A DNA stretch of 64,000 nucleotides from Methylobacterium sp. UNC378MF (GTDB lineage Bacteria; Pseudomonadota; Alphaproteobacteria; Rhizobiales; Beijerinckiaceae), in assembly GCF_900103195.1 (NCBI RefSeq), contig NZ_FMWU01000001.1, positions 1 through 64,000 of the forward strand, given 5' to 3'. Under the pieces are notes generated by a model that searched no databases, was not told the DNA's origin, and saw only the letters and a program-made list of their open reading frames with translations. Each line of letters opens with the position of its first letter. Position 1 is the first letter of the stretch. Of the stretch, positions 19,693 through 27,548 are shown one piece after another. Made by a program: the position numbers and the translations under genes.

Positions 19693-20919
19693 ATGCGTGC
19701 GATCATGATCGGGCTGGCGCTGCTGCTGGGCACGGGCCCCGGCCTCGCCGGCGAGGCCGCCCAGCTCGGGCCCCGGCCCTTCTACCTCGTCGACCAGCTG
19801 AAGCCGGGACCGCTGAAGGACAAGCTCGCCGCCTGCGGGATCGACCGGACCTACACGCCCAGGACCTTCTCGATCTCGCACCGGGGCGCGCCGCTGATGT
19901 TCCCGGAGCATACGAGGGAGGGGCTGCGCGCCGCGGACCGGATGGGCGCCGGGATCATCGAGTGCGATGTCGCCTTCACCAAGGACCGCCAGCTGGTCTG
20001 CCGGCACAGCCAGTGCGACCTGCACACGACCACCGACATCCTGGCCCGGCCCGAACTTGCGGCGAAATGCACGCAGGGCTTCACGCCGGCCGACCCGGCC
20101 ACCGGCCGCAAGGCCTCGGCCAAGTGCTGCACCAGCGACCTGACACTCGACGAGTTCAAGTCGCTGAACGGGAAGATGGATGCGGCCGATCCGGATGCGA
20201 CCAGCGTCTCGGCCTACATGAACGCGACCCCGCGCTGGCGCACCGATCTCTACGCCGGCACCGGCACGCTGATGTCCCACAAGGAATATATCGCGCTGGT
20301 GAAGGAGATGGGGCGGAAGTTCACCCCCGAGCTGAAGGCACCGCAGGTCGCGATGCCGTTCCAGGGCACCTACACGCAGGACATGTACGCCCAGCAGCTG
20401 ATCGACGAATACAAGGCGGCGGGTATCCCGGCCTCCGACGTCTATCCCCAGAGCTTCCAGCTGCGCGACATCCTCTACTGGCTCGAGAAGGACCCGGATT
20501 TCGGCCGGCAGGCGATCTTCCTCGACGACCGCGACGAGACCGCGAAGGGCTTCGACCCGGAGAAGCCCGCCACCTGGCAGCCCGGCATGGCCGAGCTGGC
20601 GCAGAAGGGCGTGAAGATCCTGGCACCGCCGCTCTGGATGCTGGTCCGGCCGGGGTCGGACGGGACGATCGAGCCCTCGACCTACGCGCGGGAGGCGAAG
20701 AAGGCAGGGCTGGGGCTGATCGCGTGGTCCCTGGAGCGCTCGGGTCCCCTGAAGGGCGGCGGCGGATATTATTATCAGTCGATCAAGCCGGTAGTGACCG
20801 GCGACGGCGACATCCTGCGGCTGCTCGACGTGCTGCACGGTCAGGTGGGTGTGCTGGGCGTCTTCTCCGATTGGCCCGCAACCACGACCTTCTACGCCAA
20901 TTGCGTCGGTGCGCCTTAG
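19693..20919 (+). CDS. Exported glycerophosphodiester phosphodiesterase family protein
   Basis: A 408-residue protein with an N-terminal signal peptide ([20 protein letters not shown]). The GDPD catalytic pattern is clear: [17 protein letters not shown] (His, Arg, Glu), then [11 protein letters not shown] (Glu, Asp) and CRHSQCDL (His). It should hydrolyse glycerophosphodiesters in the periplasm to release glycerol-3-phosphate. It has more residues than the minimal family, with inserted Cys-containing segments. It is monocistronic and divergent from the DMT gene. Confidence 0.9.
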   Translation: MRAIMIGLALLLGTGPGLAGEAAQLGPRPFYLVDQLKPGPLKDKLAACGIDRTYTPRTFSISHRGAPLMFPEHTREGLRAADRMGAGIIECDVAFTKDRQLVCRHSQCDLHTTTDILARPELAAKCTQGFTPADPATGRKASAKCCTSDLTLDEFKSLNGKMDAADPDATSVSAYMNATPRWRTDLYAGTGTLMSHKEYIALVKEMGRKFTPELKAPQVAMPFQGTYTQDMYAQQLIDEYKAAGIPASDVYPQSFQLRDILYWLEKDPDFGRQAIFLDDRDETAKGFDPEKPATWQPGMAELAQKGVKILAPPLWMLVRPGSDGTIEPSTYAREAKKAGLGLIAWSLERSGPLKGGGGYYYQSIKPVVTGDGDILRLLDVLHGQVGVLGVFSDWPATTTFYANCVGAP

Positions 20920-20928
20920 GAAGACGGC

Positions 20929-21018
20929 TCAGTCGGCCCACAGGGCCACGAGAGAGAAGATGCCCGCCATCATGAAATTGACGATGAGGAAGCCGGTGAT
21001 GATCAGCGCAAGCGTCAT
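20929..21018 (-). CDS. Possible 29-residue membrane peptide
   Basis: A short frame coding for MTLALIITGFLIVNFMMAG and ten more residues, almost entirely one transmembrane helix ending in a polar tail (ALWAD). It lies directly downstream of two small genes on the same strand. The ribosome-binding site is weak, so support is only its striking hydrophobic composition, unusual for a chance frame in this GC-rich DNA. Confidence 0.4.
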   Translation of the reverse strand: MTLALIITGFLIVNFMMAGIFSLVALWAD

Positions 21019-21087
21019 GGTTGGTGTCTCGGCGTGATGGATCAGCAGGAGCGGCGGCCTCTCTGGGCGCCGCCGCTTCTGGGCGTC

Positions 21088-21327
21088 TCAGTACGGGAAC
21101 AGCAGCAGGACGAGATGACCCAGATGGCCGAAATCGAGCGGCTTCCAGCCGAACCATCTCTGAAGCGGTAAGTAAATCACGCACTGAACGGCAGCGCTGC
21201 CGAGCATCGCGACGAAGAACCACCGCCAGTCCTGCGTAACCATCCCGATCGTGGCCGCGAACATCGCCGTCGTGGCGAAGATGAATTTGCTCGCGTTCCC
21301 CGGGACTTTCGTGGTGACGTCCGACAT
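21088..21327 (-). CDS. Small hypothetical membrane protein (79 aa)
   Basis: A 79-residue protein with two hydrophobic helices (FIFATTAMFAATIGMV and FFVAMLGSAAVQCVIYLPL) and a C-terminal hydrophobic end (LVLLLFPY). The start MSDVTTK at 21327 is chosen over MKTMSD at 21336 because GGAG lies 9 nt upstream of the first and abuts the second. Function unknown; it lies in a cluster of small membrane and lipoprotein genes. Confidence 0.7.
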   Translation of the reverse strand: MSDVTTKVPGNASKFIFATTAMFAATIGMVTQDWRWFFVAMLGSAAVQCVIYLPLQRWFGWKPLDFGHLGHLVLLLFPY

Positions 21328-21349
21328 CGTCTTCATCTCCTGATCGAGG

Positions 21350-21844
21350 TCAGCGGGCGCGGCAGTTCGGGCCGTACCAAGTCATGGTCCGGTGATCCAT
21401 GCCGCCATCGGACGACGCGCCGCAGACGGGGAAGCGGGGATCGCCGCTCCGCTGCAGGCTGGCGATCTTGTAGAGATCCTGCCGCGCCTCGCGGCGGCGG
21501 TTCTGCTCAGCGAGCTGCGCCTGCCAGTACAGATTGCTGTTGGCCTGGGCGACGGCGCGCTGCTGATGCAGGCCCATCATGCACTCGGCAAAGGCGTCGG
21601 TGCCGGGCTCGAAGCCGAAGGCGTAGCACTGGTTCTGATCCATCGCGTGCCGCTCCTGCGGCGTGACGCAGGCGGCCAGCCCCAGAACACAGGCCGCAGC
21701 GAGGCCGAGCTTGGCGACGGTGGACAGCCTGCGGCCGCGCGAATTCTCGACACGGCCATTCGGCACTGCCGTATCGCCCGAAGAACAGATCTGGTCCTTG
21801 CCGATAAACTGAACGCCGAATTTACCGTGAAACCAGTTGTTCAT
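21350..21844 (-). CDS. Putative lipoprotein of unknown function
   Basis: This encodes a signal sequence with lipobox (GLAAACVLGLAAC) followed by a domain with conserved-looking Cys residues (NQCYAFGF, AECMMGL) and a Gln/Arg-rich helix. The exact start is unclear: ATG 21844 gives 164 residues with a long polar leader, while an in-frame GTG closer to the signal would fit a lipoprotein better. The pattern (QNQCYAFGFEPGTDAFAECMMGL) resembles many small alphaproteobacterial outer-surface lipoproteins of unknown role. Confidence 0.65.
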   Translation of the reverse strand: MNNWFHGKFGVQFIGKDQICSSGDTAVPNGRVENSRGRRLSTVAKLGLAAACVLGLAACVTPQERHAMDQNQCYAFGFEPGTDAFAECMMGLHQQRAVAQANSNLYWQAQLAEQNRRREARQDLYKIASLQRSGDPRFPVCGASSDGGMDHRTMTWYGPNCRAR

Positions 21845-22295
21845 GACGATCGGGGCCTCGACTTCTATCGGCGGGACTATCCCTGCGCCGATGGAAGGAG
21901 GCCTATACGAGGCCGCTCGAATTGTTCGTGTCTCAGAGCACGTGGCCAATCGGGCCGATCACTGCCCGCAATGCCCGTTATCCCTGCGTCCTCCGAGCTC
22001 ACAGGCCGGGAAGGACTTCCGTCAGGATTGCCGGGCTGGCGCGCCTGAGCCCGCGGGCGCAACCGGCCCGACGGATCTGCGCGGGGGCGTCCGGCGCTCC
22101 GTGGATCGGCGGGCGCGGCCGTCGGGCTCTGCCGCGACGATGGTCGAACGGAGATGCGCGCCGTCTCCGCGGCGATCCGCCGGGGCGGCCCCACGCGGCC
22201 GGCAGAGCCGGTATCGGGCGGGAGATCGGCCGGCCGCGCGGGGGCCTCGGCCGTGTGGCGGGCACGCCGGCTCCGGCCGGCGCGCCCGACGGCGA
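21845..22295. other. Intergenic stretch without a recognised gene
   Basis: About 450 bp between the lipoprotein start and the phaB stop. The frames here are Arg/Pro-rich and show no protein-like composition. It probably contains the promoter of the lipoprotein gene and the 3' end of the phaB transcript. No hairpin followed by a T-run was noticed. Confidence 0.5.
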
Positions 22296-23024
22296 TCAGA
22301 CGAAGTGCTGGCCGCCGTTGATGGTCAGCGTCGAGCCGTTCACGAAGCCGGCCTCGTCGCTGGCGAGATACTCGACCGCATGGGCGATCTCGTCGGCCTC
22401 ACCGAGCCGGCCGGTCGGGATCGTCGAGATGATCTTGTTGCGGATCTCCTCAGGCACCGCCATCACCATCTCGGTGGCGATGTAACCCGGCGCGATCACG
22501 TTGACGGTGATGCCCTTCGCGGCGCTCTCCTGAGCCAGCGCCTTGGCGAAGCCGATCACGCCGGCCTTGGCGGCCGAGTAGTTGGTCTGCCCGGCCTGGC
22601 CCTTCTGGCCGTTGATCGACGAGATGATGATGATGCGCCCGAAGTTGCGGCTGCGCATGCCCTCGATCAGCGGCCGCGTGCAGGTGAACATCGAATCGAG
22701 ATTGGTCTTGATGACCGCCTGCCACTTGTCGAAGGTCATCTTGTGGAAGGCGCCGTCCCGGGTGATGCCGGCATTGTTCACCAGCACCTCGATCGGCCCC
22801 AGTTCGGCCTCCACGGCCTTGATGCCGGCCTCGCAGCTCGCGAGATCACCCACGTCGAACTTGAAGACGGGAATGCCGGTCTCGGCCTTGAAGGCGTTGG
22901 CCGCCTCGTCGTTGCCGGCGTAATTGGCGGCGACCTTGTAGCCCTTGTCCTTGAGCCGCTTCGAGATCGCCGCGCCGATGCCGCGGGTGCCGCCCGTCAC
23001 GAGGGCGACGCGTCCTTGAGCCAT
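22296..23024 (-). CDS. phaB: Acetoacetyl-CoA reductase (PHB synthesis)
   Basis: A 242-residue short-chain dehydrogenase that reduces acetoacetyl-CoA to R-3-hydroxybutyryl-CoA with NADPH. The cofactor loop is TGGTRGIG (residues 10-17), the NNAG motif is present, and the catalytic Ser-Tyr-Lys set appears in ISSINGQ and NYSAAKAG. The C-terminal end SDEAGFVNGSTLTINGGQHF is typical of PhaB. It follows phaA by 114 bp on the same strand. Confidence 0.96.
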   Translation of the reverse strand: MAQGRVALVTGGTRGIGAAISKRLKDKGYKVAANYAGNDEAANAFKAETGIPVFKFDVGDLASCEAGIKAVEAELGPIEVLVNNAGITRDGAFHKMTFDKWQAVIKTNLDSMFTCTRPLIEGMRSRNFGRIIIISSINGQKGQAGQTNYSAAKAGVIGFAKALAQESAAKGITVNVIAPGYIATEMVMAVPEEIRNKIISTIPTGRLGEADEIAHAVEYLASDEAGFVNGSTLTINGGQHFV

Positions 23025-23138
23025 TGTTTCCTCCTGTTCGCATCACTTGATGCCGCGTGCGGATGGCGTCCGCACGCGATTTTTTCTGACTTCGGCCTTA
23101 AGTCTATGTTGTGGGCCGATACTGACGTGACAGACCGA

Positions 23139-24323
23139 TCAGGTCCGTTCGACACACATCGCGACGCCCATGCCGCCGCCGATGCAGAGGGTGGCGAGGC
23201 CCTTCTTGGCATCGCGCCGCTTCATCTCGTGCAGCAGGGTGACGAGGACGCGCGCGCCCGAGGCACCGATCGGGTGGCCGATGGCGATGGCGCCGCCATT
23301 GACGTTCACCTTCGCGTCATCCCAGCCCATATCCTTGTTCACCGCCAGCGCCTGGGCCGCGAAGGCCTCGTTGGCCTCGATCAGGTCGAGGTCGGACGGC
23401 TTCCAGCCAGCCTTCTCCAGGGCCTTGCGGGAAGCGGGAATCGGGCCGGTGCCCATCACCTTTGGATCGACGCCCGCGGTCGCCCAGGACTTGATCTTGG
23501 CGAGCGGGGTCAGGCCGCGGCGCTCGGCTTCCGAGGCCGACATCAGCACGAGAGCGGCGGCACCGTCGTTGAGGCCCGAGGCGTTGGCGGCCGTCACGGT
23601 GCCGTCCTTGGCGAAGGCCGGCTTCAGCTTGGCCATCGCCTCGACGGTGGCGCCGTCGCGGATGTACTCGTCGCTGTCGACGACCGTGTCGCCCTTCTTG
23701 CCCGGCACGGTGACGGGGACGATCTCGTCCTTGAACCGGCCCTCCTTGCGGGCGGCCTCGGCCTTGTTCTGCGAGCGGGTCGCGAACTGGTCCTGCTGCT
23801 CACGGGTGAGCTGGAAGGCCTGGGCGACGTTCTCGGCGGTCTGACCCATGTGGTAGCCGTTGAAGGCGTCCCAGAGCCCGTCCTTGATCATGGTGTCGAC
23901 GAGCTTGACGTCGCCCATCTTCTGCCCGCCGCGCAGGTACTGCGCGTGCGGCGACAGGGACATCGACTCCTGACCGCCGGCCACGATGACCTTGGCGTCG
24001 CCGTTGGCGATCTGCTGCATGCCGATCGCGACCGTGCGCAGCCCCGAGCCGCAGACCTGGTTGAGGCCCCAGGCGGTCGCCTTCTCGGGGATGCCGGCCT
24101 TGATCGCGGCCTGACGGGCGGGGTTCTGGCCGGCGCCTGCGGTGAGGACCTGGCCGAAGATCACCTCGTCCACCTCATCGGGCGACACCTTGGCCCGCTC
24201 CAGGGCGGCCTTGATTGCGGTCGCGCCGAGTTCGTGGGCCGGCACCGCCCCGAAGGCGCCGCCGAACGAGCCGACCGGCGTGCGCGCGGCCCCGACGATG
24301 ACGATCTCTTCGCTGCCTGCCAT
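23139..24323 (-). CDS. phaA: Acetyl-CoA acetyltransferase (beta-ketothiolase)
   Basis: A 394-residue biosynthetic thiolase joining two acetyl-CoA to acetoacetyl-CoA, the first PHB step. The active sites are Cys91 (NQVCGSGLR), His350 ([10 protein letters not shown]) and Cys380 (LCIGGGMG). The start ATG 24323 ([16 protein letters not shown]) is chosen where the thiolase fold begins; the longer frame is spurious. It is transcribed divergently from phaR, the PHB granule regulator. Confidence 0.97.
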   Translation of the reverse strand: MAGSEEIVIVGAARTPVGSFGGAFGAVPAHELGATAIKAALERAKVSPDEVDEVIFGQVLTAGAGQNPARQAAIKAGIPEKATAWGLNQVCGSGLRTVAIGMQQIANGDAKVIVAGGQESMSLSPHAQYLRGGQKMGDVKLVDTMIKDGLWDAFNGYHMGQTAENVAQAFQLTREQQDQFATRSQNKAEAARKEGRFKDEIVPVTVPGKKGDTVVDSDEYIRDGATVEAMAKLKPAFAKDGTVTAANASGLNDGAAALVLMSASEAERRGLTPLAKIKSWATAGVDPKVMGTGPIPASRKALEKAGWKPSDLDLIEANEAFAAQALAVNKDMGWDDAKVNVNGGAIAIGHPIGASGARVLVTLLHEMKRRDAKKGLATLCIGGGMGVAMCVERT

Positions 24324-24494
24324 GTGAACGTTCTCCTCTCGCGAGCCGGCGCGCCTTCCACGTCCCGGGCGCGCTCTGTGCCGGCCCTGGGATGAAGGGC
24401 TTGAGATGGGCGAAGTCAAGGTTGTGCATCCGGTCGCCAAAACGCGCCGATGACGCGAACGCGAGACTGAAATGGCGCAACCGCCCCGGCCGCA

Positions 24495-24538
24495 CTGCAT
24501 TATTCTGCGTTGACGAGGTGCAGTTTGCTGTTTTCTGC
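24495..24538. promoter_or_regulatory. CTGC/GCAG cluster in the phaA-phaR intergenic region
   Basis: Several CTGC boxes (24495, 24505, 24535) and one GCAG (24520) lie within 44 bp in the divergent phaA/phaR region. PhaR of relatives binds CTGC/GCAG-type sites and represses phasin genes and itself, so this could be an autoregulatory site. Spacing does not form a perfect palindrome. Confidence 0.35.
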
Positions 24539-24648
24539 GCCCGGGGAAGGCTTTAAGGATCGTGTTGCGGACGCGAAGACAGCCTCCGTCAGGCAGCATC
24601 GCGCGCCTGCAACGCCCCCCGGTCCCGAGTCCAGAAAGGCCGTTCCCG

Positions 24649-25239
24649 ATGGCGGATACCGTCAAGGCCACCCAGACCGTCATCAAGAAGTACGCCAACC
24701 GGCGCCTGTATCACACCGGCACCTCGACCTACGTGACGCTGGAGGACCTCGCCACGATGGTCCAGAACGGCGAGGACTTCGTGGTGTACGACGCGCGTAC
24801 CGGCGACGACATCACCCGCTCGGTCCTGACGCAGATCATCTTCGAGCAGGAGAACAAGGCCGGCGCCGAGAATCTGCTGCCGGTGGCCTTTCTGCGCCAG
24901 CTGATCCGATTCTACGGCGACAGCATGCGCACGATGGTGCCGAGCTTTCTCGAATTCTCCATGGCGAATTTCGCCAAGGATCAGGACGGACTGCGCGAGA
25001 AATTCGCCCACAGCTTCGGTCCGTCGGCGTTCCAGAACGCGATTGAGCAGCAGGTGCGCACCAACATGAACTTCTTCGGCGACGCCATGAAGATGTTCAC
25101 GGGTTTCGCGCCGCCTGCCCCCGGAGCGCAGCCGCCGGCGCCGCCTCAGCCCACGCCCTATGCCGGCGGCGAGCTGGACGATCTCAAGCGCCAGATGCTG
25201 GAGATGCAGCAGCGCCTCGAGGCGCTCGCGAAAAAGTAA
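24649..25239 (+). CDS. phaR: Polyhydroxyalkanoate synthesis repressor PhaR
   Basis: A 196-residue regulator. The N-terminal DNA-binding domain has the signature [24 protein letters not shown] (shown here in parts: KKYANRRLY, then [11 protein letters not shown], then [15 protein letters not shown]), followed by the PHB accumulation regulatory domain ([23 protein letters not shown]). PhaR senses PHB granules and controls phasin genes. The C-terminal Pro-rich and Gln-rich tail ends in a coiled segment ([15 protein letters not shown]). Confidence 0.97.
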   Translation: MADTVKATQTVIKKYANRRLYHTGTSTYVTLEDLATMVQNGEDFVVYDARTGDDITRSVLTQIIFEQENKAGAENLLPVAFLRQLIRFYGDSMRTMVPSFLEFSMANFAKDQDGLREKFAHSFGPSAFQNAIEQQVRTNMNFFGDAMKMFTGFAPPAPGAQPPAPPQPTPYAGGELDDLKRQMLEMQQRLEALAKK

Positions 25240-25334
25240 TTTCCGGCCGGCACGGCTGGATAAAGGGTTGACGATTAGTAAACGCCGGCCCCACCTTTGC
25301 GACACAGGCACGGAAACGTGCGGAGAATGTGCGC

Positions 25335-25637
25335 ATGGTGCGTATCGGAACAGTCAGCCGTCTCGGCCCGACACAGGTCCGCGCCACCCGGCGCGGTCCG
25401 ATCCCGGACACGGACGACTCGCCGGAGCCGGCGCAGGCGCTGGTCTTGATCGATGGGGGGCGGGCCGAAGGGCAATCAACGGGCCGGCCGGCGGAGCGCG
25501 CAGCCGCGGGAAAACCGCGCGCCGGCTTCATCGCACAGCTGTTGACGGCCGACGATCCGTCGCTGCTGCCGTCGCGCCTGACGCGGACCCAGATGGCCGC
25601 CGCGCGCTACGCGGAGGCCGCGCGACGCCTCGCCTGA
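25335..25637 (+). CDS. Hypothetical protein (100 aa)
   Basis: A 100-residue product. ATG 25335 is chosen over GTG 25329 because GGAG lies 9 nt upstream of the ATG. The N-terminal half is disordered (Arg, Pro, Asp rich) and the C-terminal part (FIAQLLTADDPSLLPSRLTRTQMAAARYAEAARRL) is helical and looks conserved. A TTGACG element at about 25266 could be its -35 box. No named family is recognised. Confidence 0.65.
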   Translation: MVRIGTVSRLGPTQVRATRRGPIPDTDDSPEPAQALVLIDGGRAEGQSTGRPAERAAAGKPRAGFIAQLLTADDPSLLPSRLTRTQMAAARYAEAARRLA

Positions 25638-25656
25638 GGCGCCGCCTTCGCGAGGC

Positions 25657-25845
25657 TCAGGCCTCGGCGGACTTCACCTTGAGGACCTGACGGCCGCGAT
25701 ACATGCCGGTCTTCAGGTCGATGTGGTGCGGACGGCGCAGCTCGCCGGAATCCTTGTCCTCGACATAGGTCGGCGCCTTGAGGGCGTCGGCCGAGCGGCG
25801 CATGCCGCGGCGGGAGGGGGAGGTCTTTCGCTTCGGAACGGCCAT
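25657..25845 (-). CDS. rpmF: 50S ribosomal protein L32
   Basis: A 62-residue bL32 starting [20 protein letters not shown], with the conserved [16 protein letters not shown] end. The Cys residues of zinc-binding forms are absent, as in most alphaproteobacteria. It overlaps nothing and is transcribed convergently with the 100-residue gene. Confidence 0.97.
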
Positions 25846-26070
25846 GGCTGGATCCTTCGTGACGCCGCGGACAAAGCGGCGCGCGGGCGGCTCCTCGATC
25901 GAGGATCGCCACGCACACCGCGGGATACGGATGAGGGCGCGCTTATAGACCCGGCGCCGGCTCGTGGCTAGGGGTGCGGGACCACAACCGTTAAGCGTGG
26001 GTTCAAGCGGGGCGGCGCAGGTCTGCGGAGACGGCACCGCGGAGCGGGCCGCGCCTTTCGGGAGAACGCC

Positions 26071-26430
26071 ATGGCTTCCTCCACCAAGACCCTTGCCCTC
26101 CTCGCCCTGCTGTACAGCCTCGTCGCGGCACCCGCCCTGGCGCAGGCGCCCCAGGCGCCGACGACCGCGGCGCCGACAGCCCCCGCGAGGCCCGCGGCCC
26201 CGAGCGCACCGGTCGCCGGATCGCCGAATGCCGCCAAGGGCGCGCTCATCGACCTCAACAGCGCGAGCGCCGAGGAGCTCGACGCGCTGCCCGGCATCGG
26301 CGCGGCGCGGGCGGCCGCGATCATCAAGGGCCGGCCGTATCGCGGGAAGGACGACCTCGTCTCCAAGAAGATTATCCCGAAGACCGTCTACGACGGCATC
26401 AAGGACAAGGTCATCGCCAAGCAGAAGTAG
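26071..26430 (+). CDS. ComEA-like helix-hairpin-helix protein, exported
   Basis: A 119-residue protein with a signal peptide ([19 protein letters not shown]), a Pro/Ala linker, and a C-terminal helix-hairpin-helix DNA-binding domain ([27 protein letters not shown], given as [16 protein letters not shown]). ComEA-type proteins bind incoming DNA in the periplasm during transformation, but many such short proteins have no proven role. It is convergent with the next gene. Confidence 0.88.
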
Positions 26431-26433
26431 CCG

Positions 26434-27120
26434 CTACTCTGAGATCGCCCCCTGAGGCATGGAGAAGCCCGGGGGCGTCTTCTCGGCCGCGGCCTTCGGG
26501 GCCGCGTGCCGGGGCGCCTTCTTGCGGGGCTCGGCCTTCGGCACCTTGGGCGTCTTCACGGCGGGCGGCGCCTCGCAGGCGCGGAAGGTGAGCTGCGCCA
26601 GGGGCATCCCGTCCTCGGTGACGATCGCGACCGGATCGGGGAAGGTCGGCAGCGTCGGCTGCCAGTGGATCGGGCCGCCCAGCATCGCCTCGATCCCCGC
26701 CGGGGCGCCGCCGCGCCGCAGCGTCGTGAAGTCCGGCCCGTAGGCGGTGGCAACCTTGCCAGCGATCACGACCTGGAGAACCTCGTTCACTTCGGGCGTC
26801 AGCGGCCTGAGCGGGTTCGTCGTATTGATCTGCCCGGCCCGCGTGATCACCATCTTGAAGCCCTTGCCGCTCTCGAAGCGGGCGGCCTGCGTCCCGCAGG
26901 GCTGCGCGAGGCTCGGGCCGGCCGCCGGCACGGGGCCCGTCGCCTGAGCGGCGCCCGGCTCCGGCGTCGGGACCGGTGCCGGTGCAGCGGGGACGGTCTG
27001 CGCTGGAACGGCCGGCGCGGGCGGCGTTCCGCCGGGCGCGGCCGGAGCGCGCTGCACCATCGACAGGCAGAGCGGGCCGGCCAGCAGCAGACCGGCCGCC
27101 CCGCGCAGGCTCGGCTTCAT
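26434..27120 (-). CDS. Exported hypothetical protein, Pro/Ala-rich
   Basis: A 228-residue product with an N-terminal signal sequence (LRGAAGLLLAGPLCLS), then a Pro/Ala linker, a globular core (CGTQAARFESGKGFKMVIT, then TTLRRGGAPAGIEAMLGGP) with two Cys (C75, and one in FRACEAP), and a Lys/Pro-rich tail. No known family. The start ATG overlaps the stop of the upstream gene by 4 bp, so the two are co-translated. Confidence 0.75.
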   Translation of the reverse strand: MKPSLRGAAGLLLAGPLCLSMVQRAPAAPGGTPPAPAVPAQTVPAAPAPVPTPEPGAAQATGPVPAAGPSLAQPCGTQAARFESGKGFKMVITRAGQINTTNPLRPLTPEVNEVLQVVIAGKVATAYGPDFTTLRRGGAPAGIEAMLGGPIHWQPTLPTFPDPVAIVTEDGMPLAQLTFRACEAPPAVKTPKVPKAEPRKKAPRHAAPKAAAEKTPPGFSMPQGAISE

Positions 27121-27419
27121 CGGCCGGCTCCGGGCGGATCGCCGCGGAGCGGTTCGCTGCGCTGCGACCGGTCGAGGGCACGGATCGGTTCCAATTCAAT
27201 CGCGTCCAGATCGAGCACCCGCGGGTCGAGCACCTGCGCGCTGCGGTCGATCGGGCTCTTGCGCGGTCCGACCGAGCCGATGAACAGATCCTCGTCCTCG
27301 ACGTCGAGTTCGGATCCCATGCGCAGGGGCTCGCGCCGGCCGCGGGCCGCCATTGCGGCGACGGCGACGATGGCGACGGCGAAAACCAGGATAGCCAGGA
27401 TGATGAACAGGCGCTCCAT
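27117..27419 (-). CDS. Small membrane-anchored hypothetical protein (100 aa)
   Basis: A 100-residue protein: one N-terminal transmembrane helix (LFIILAILVFAVAIVAVAA) followed by an acidic soluble tail (SELDVEDEDLFIG, then VLDPRVLDLDAIELEP). The start at ATG 27419 lies just before the hydrophobic helix. Its 3' end overlaps the start of the downstream secreted protein as ATGA, which indicates a two-gene unit. Function unknown. Confidence 0.7.
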   Translation of the reverse strand: MERLFIILAILVFAVAIVAVAAMAARGRREPLRMGSELDVEDEDLFIGSVGPRKSPIDRSAQVLDPRVLDLDAIELEPIRALDRSQRSEPLRGDPPGAGR

Positions 27420-27548
27420 GAGGAGGCAAGCTCTAACCTGCGGTTCAGCCCGCCGCCACCCCATCGCGTCCTCGAACGCGCGCGGAACGCTCCTTGCGTG
27501 GGCCGCCGGACCGGGTAGATGCGGGCAGACCGGAGCCGGGACCGACCG

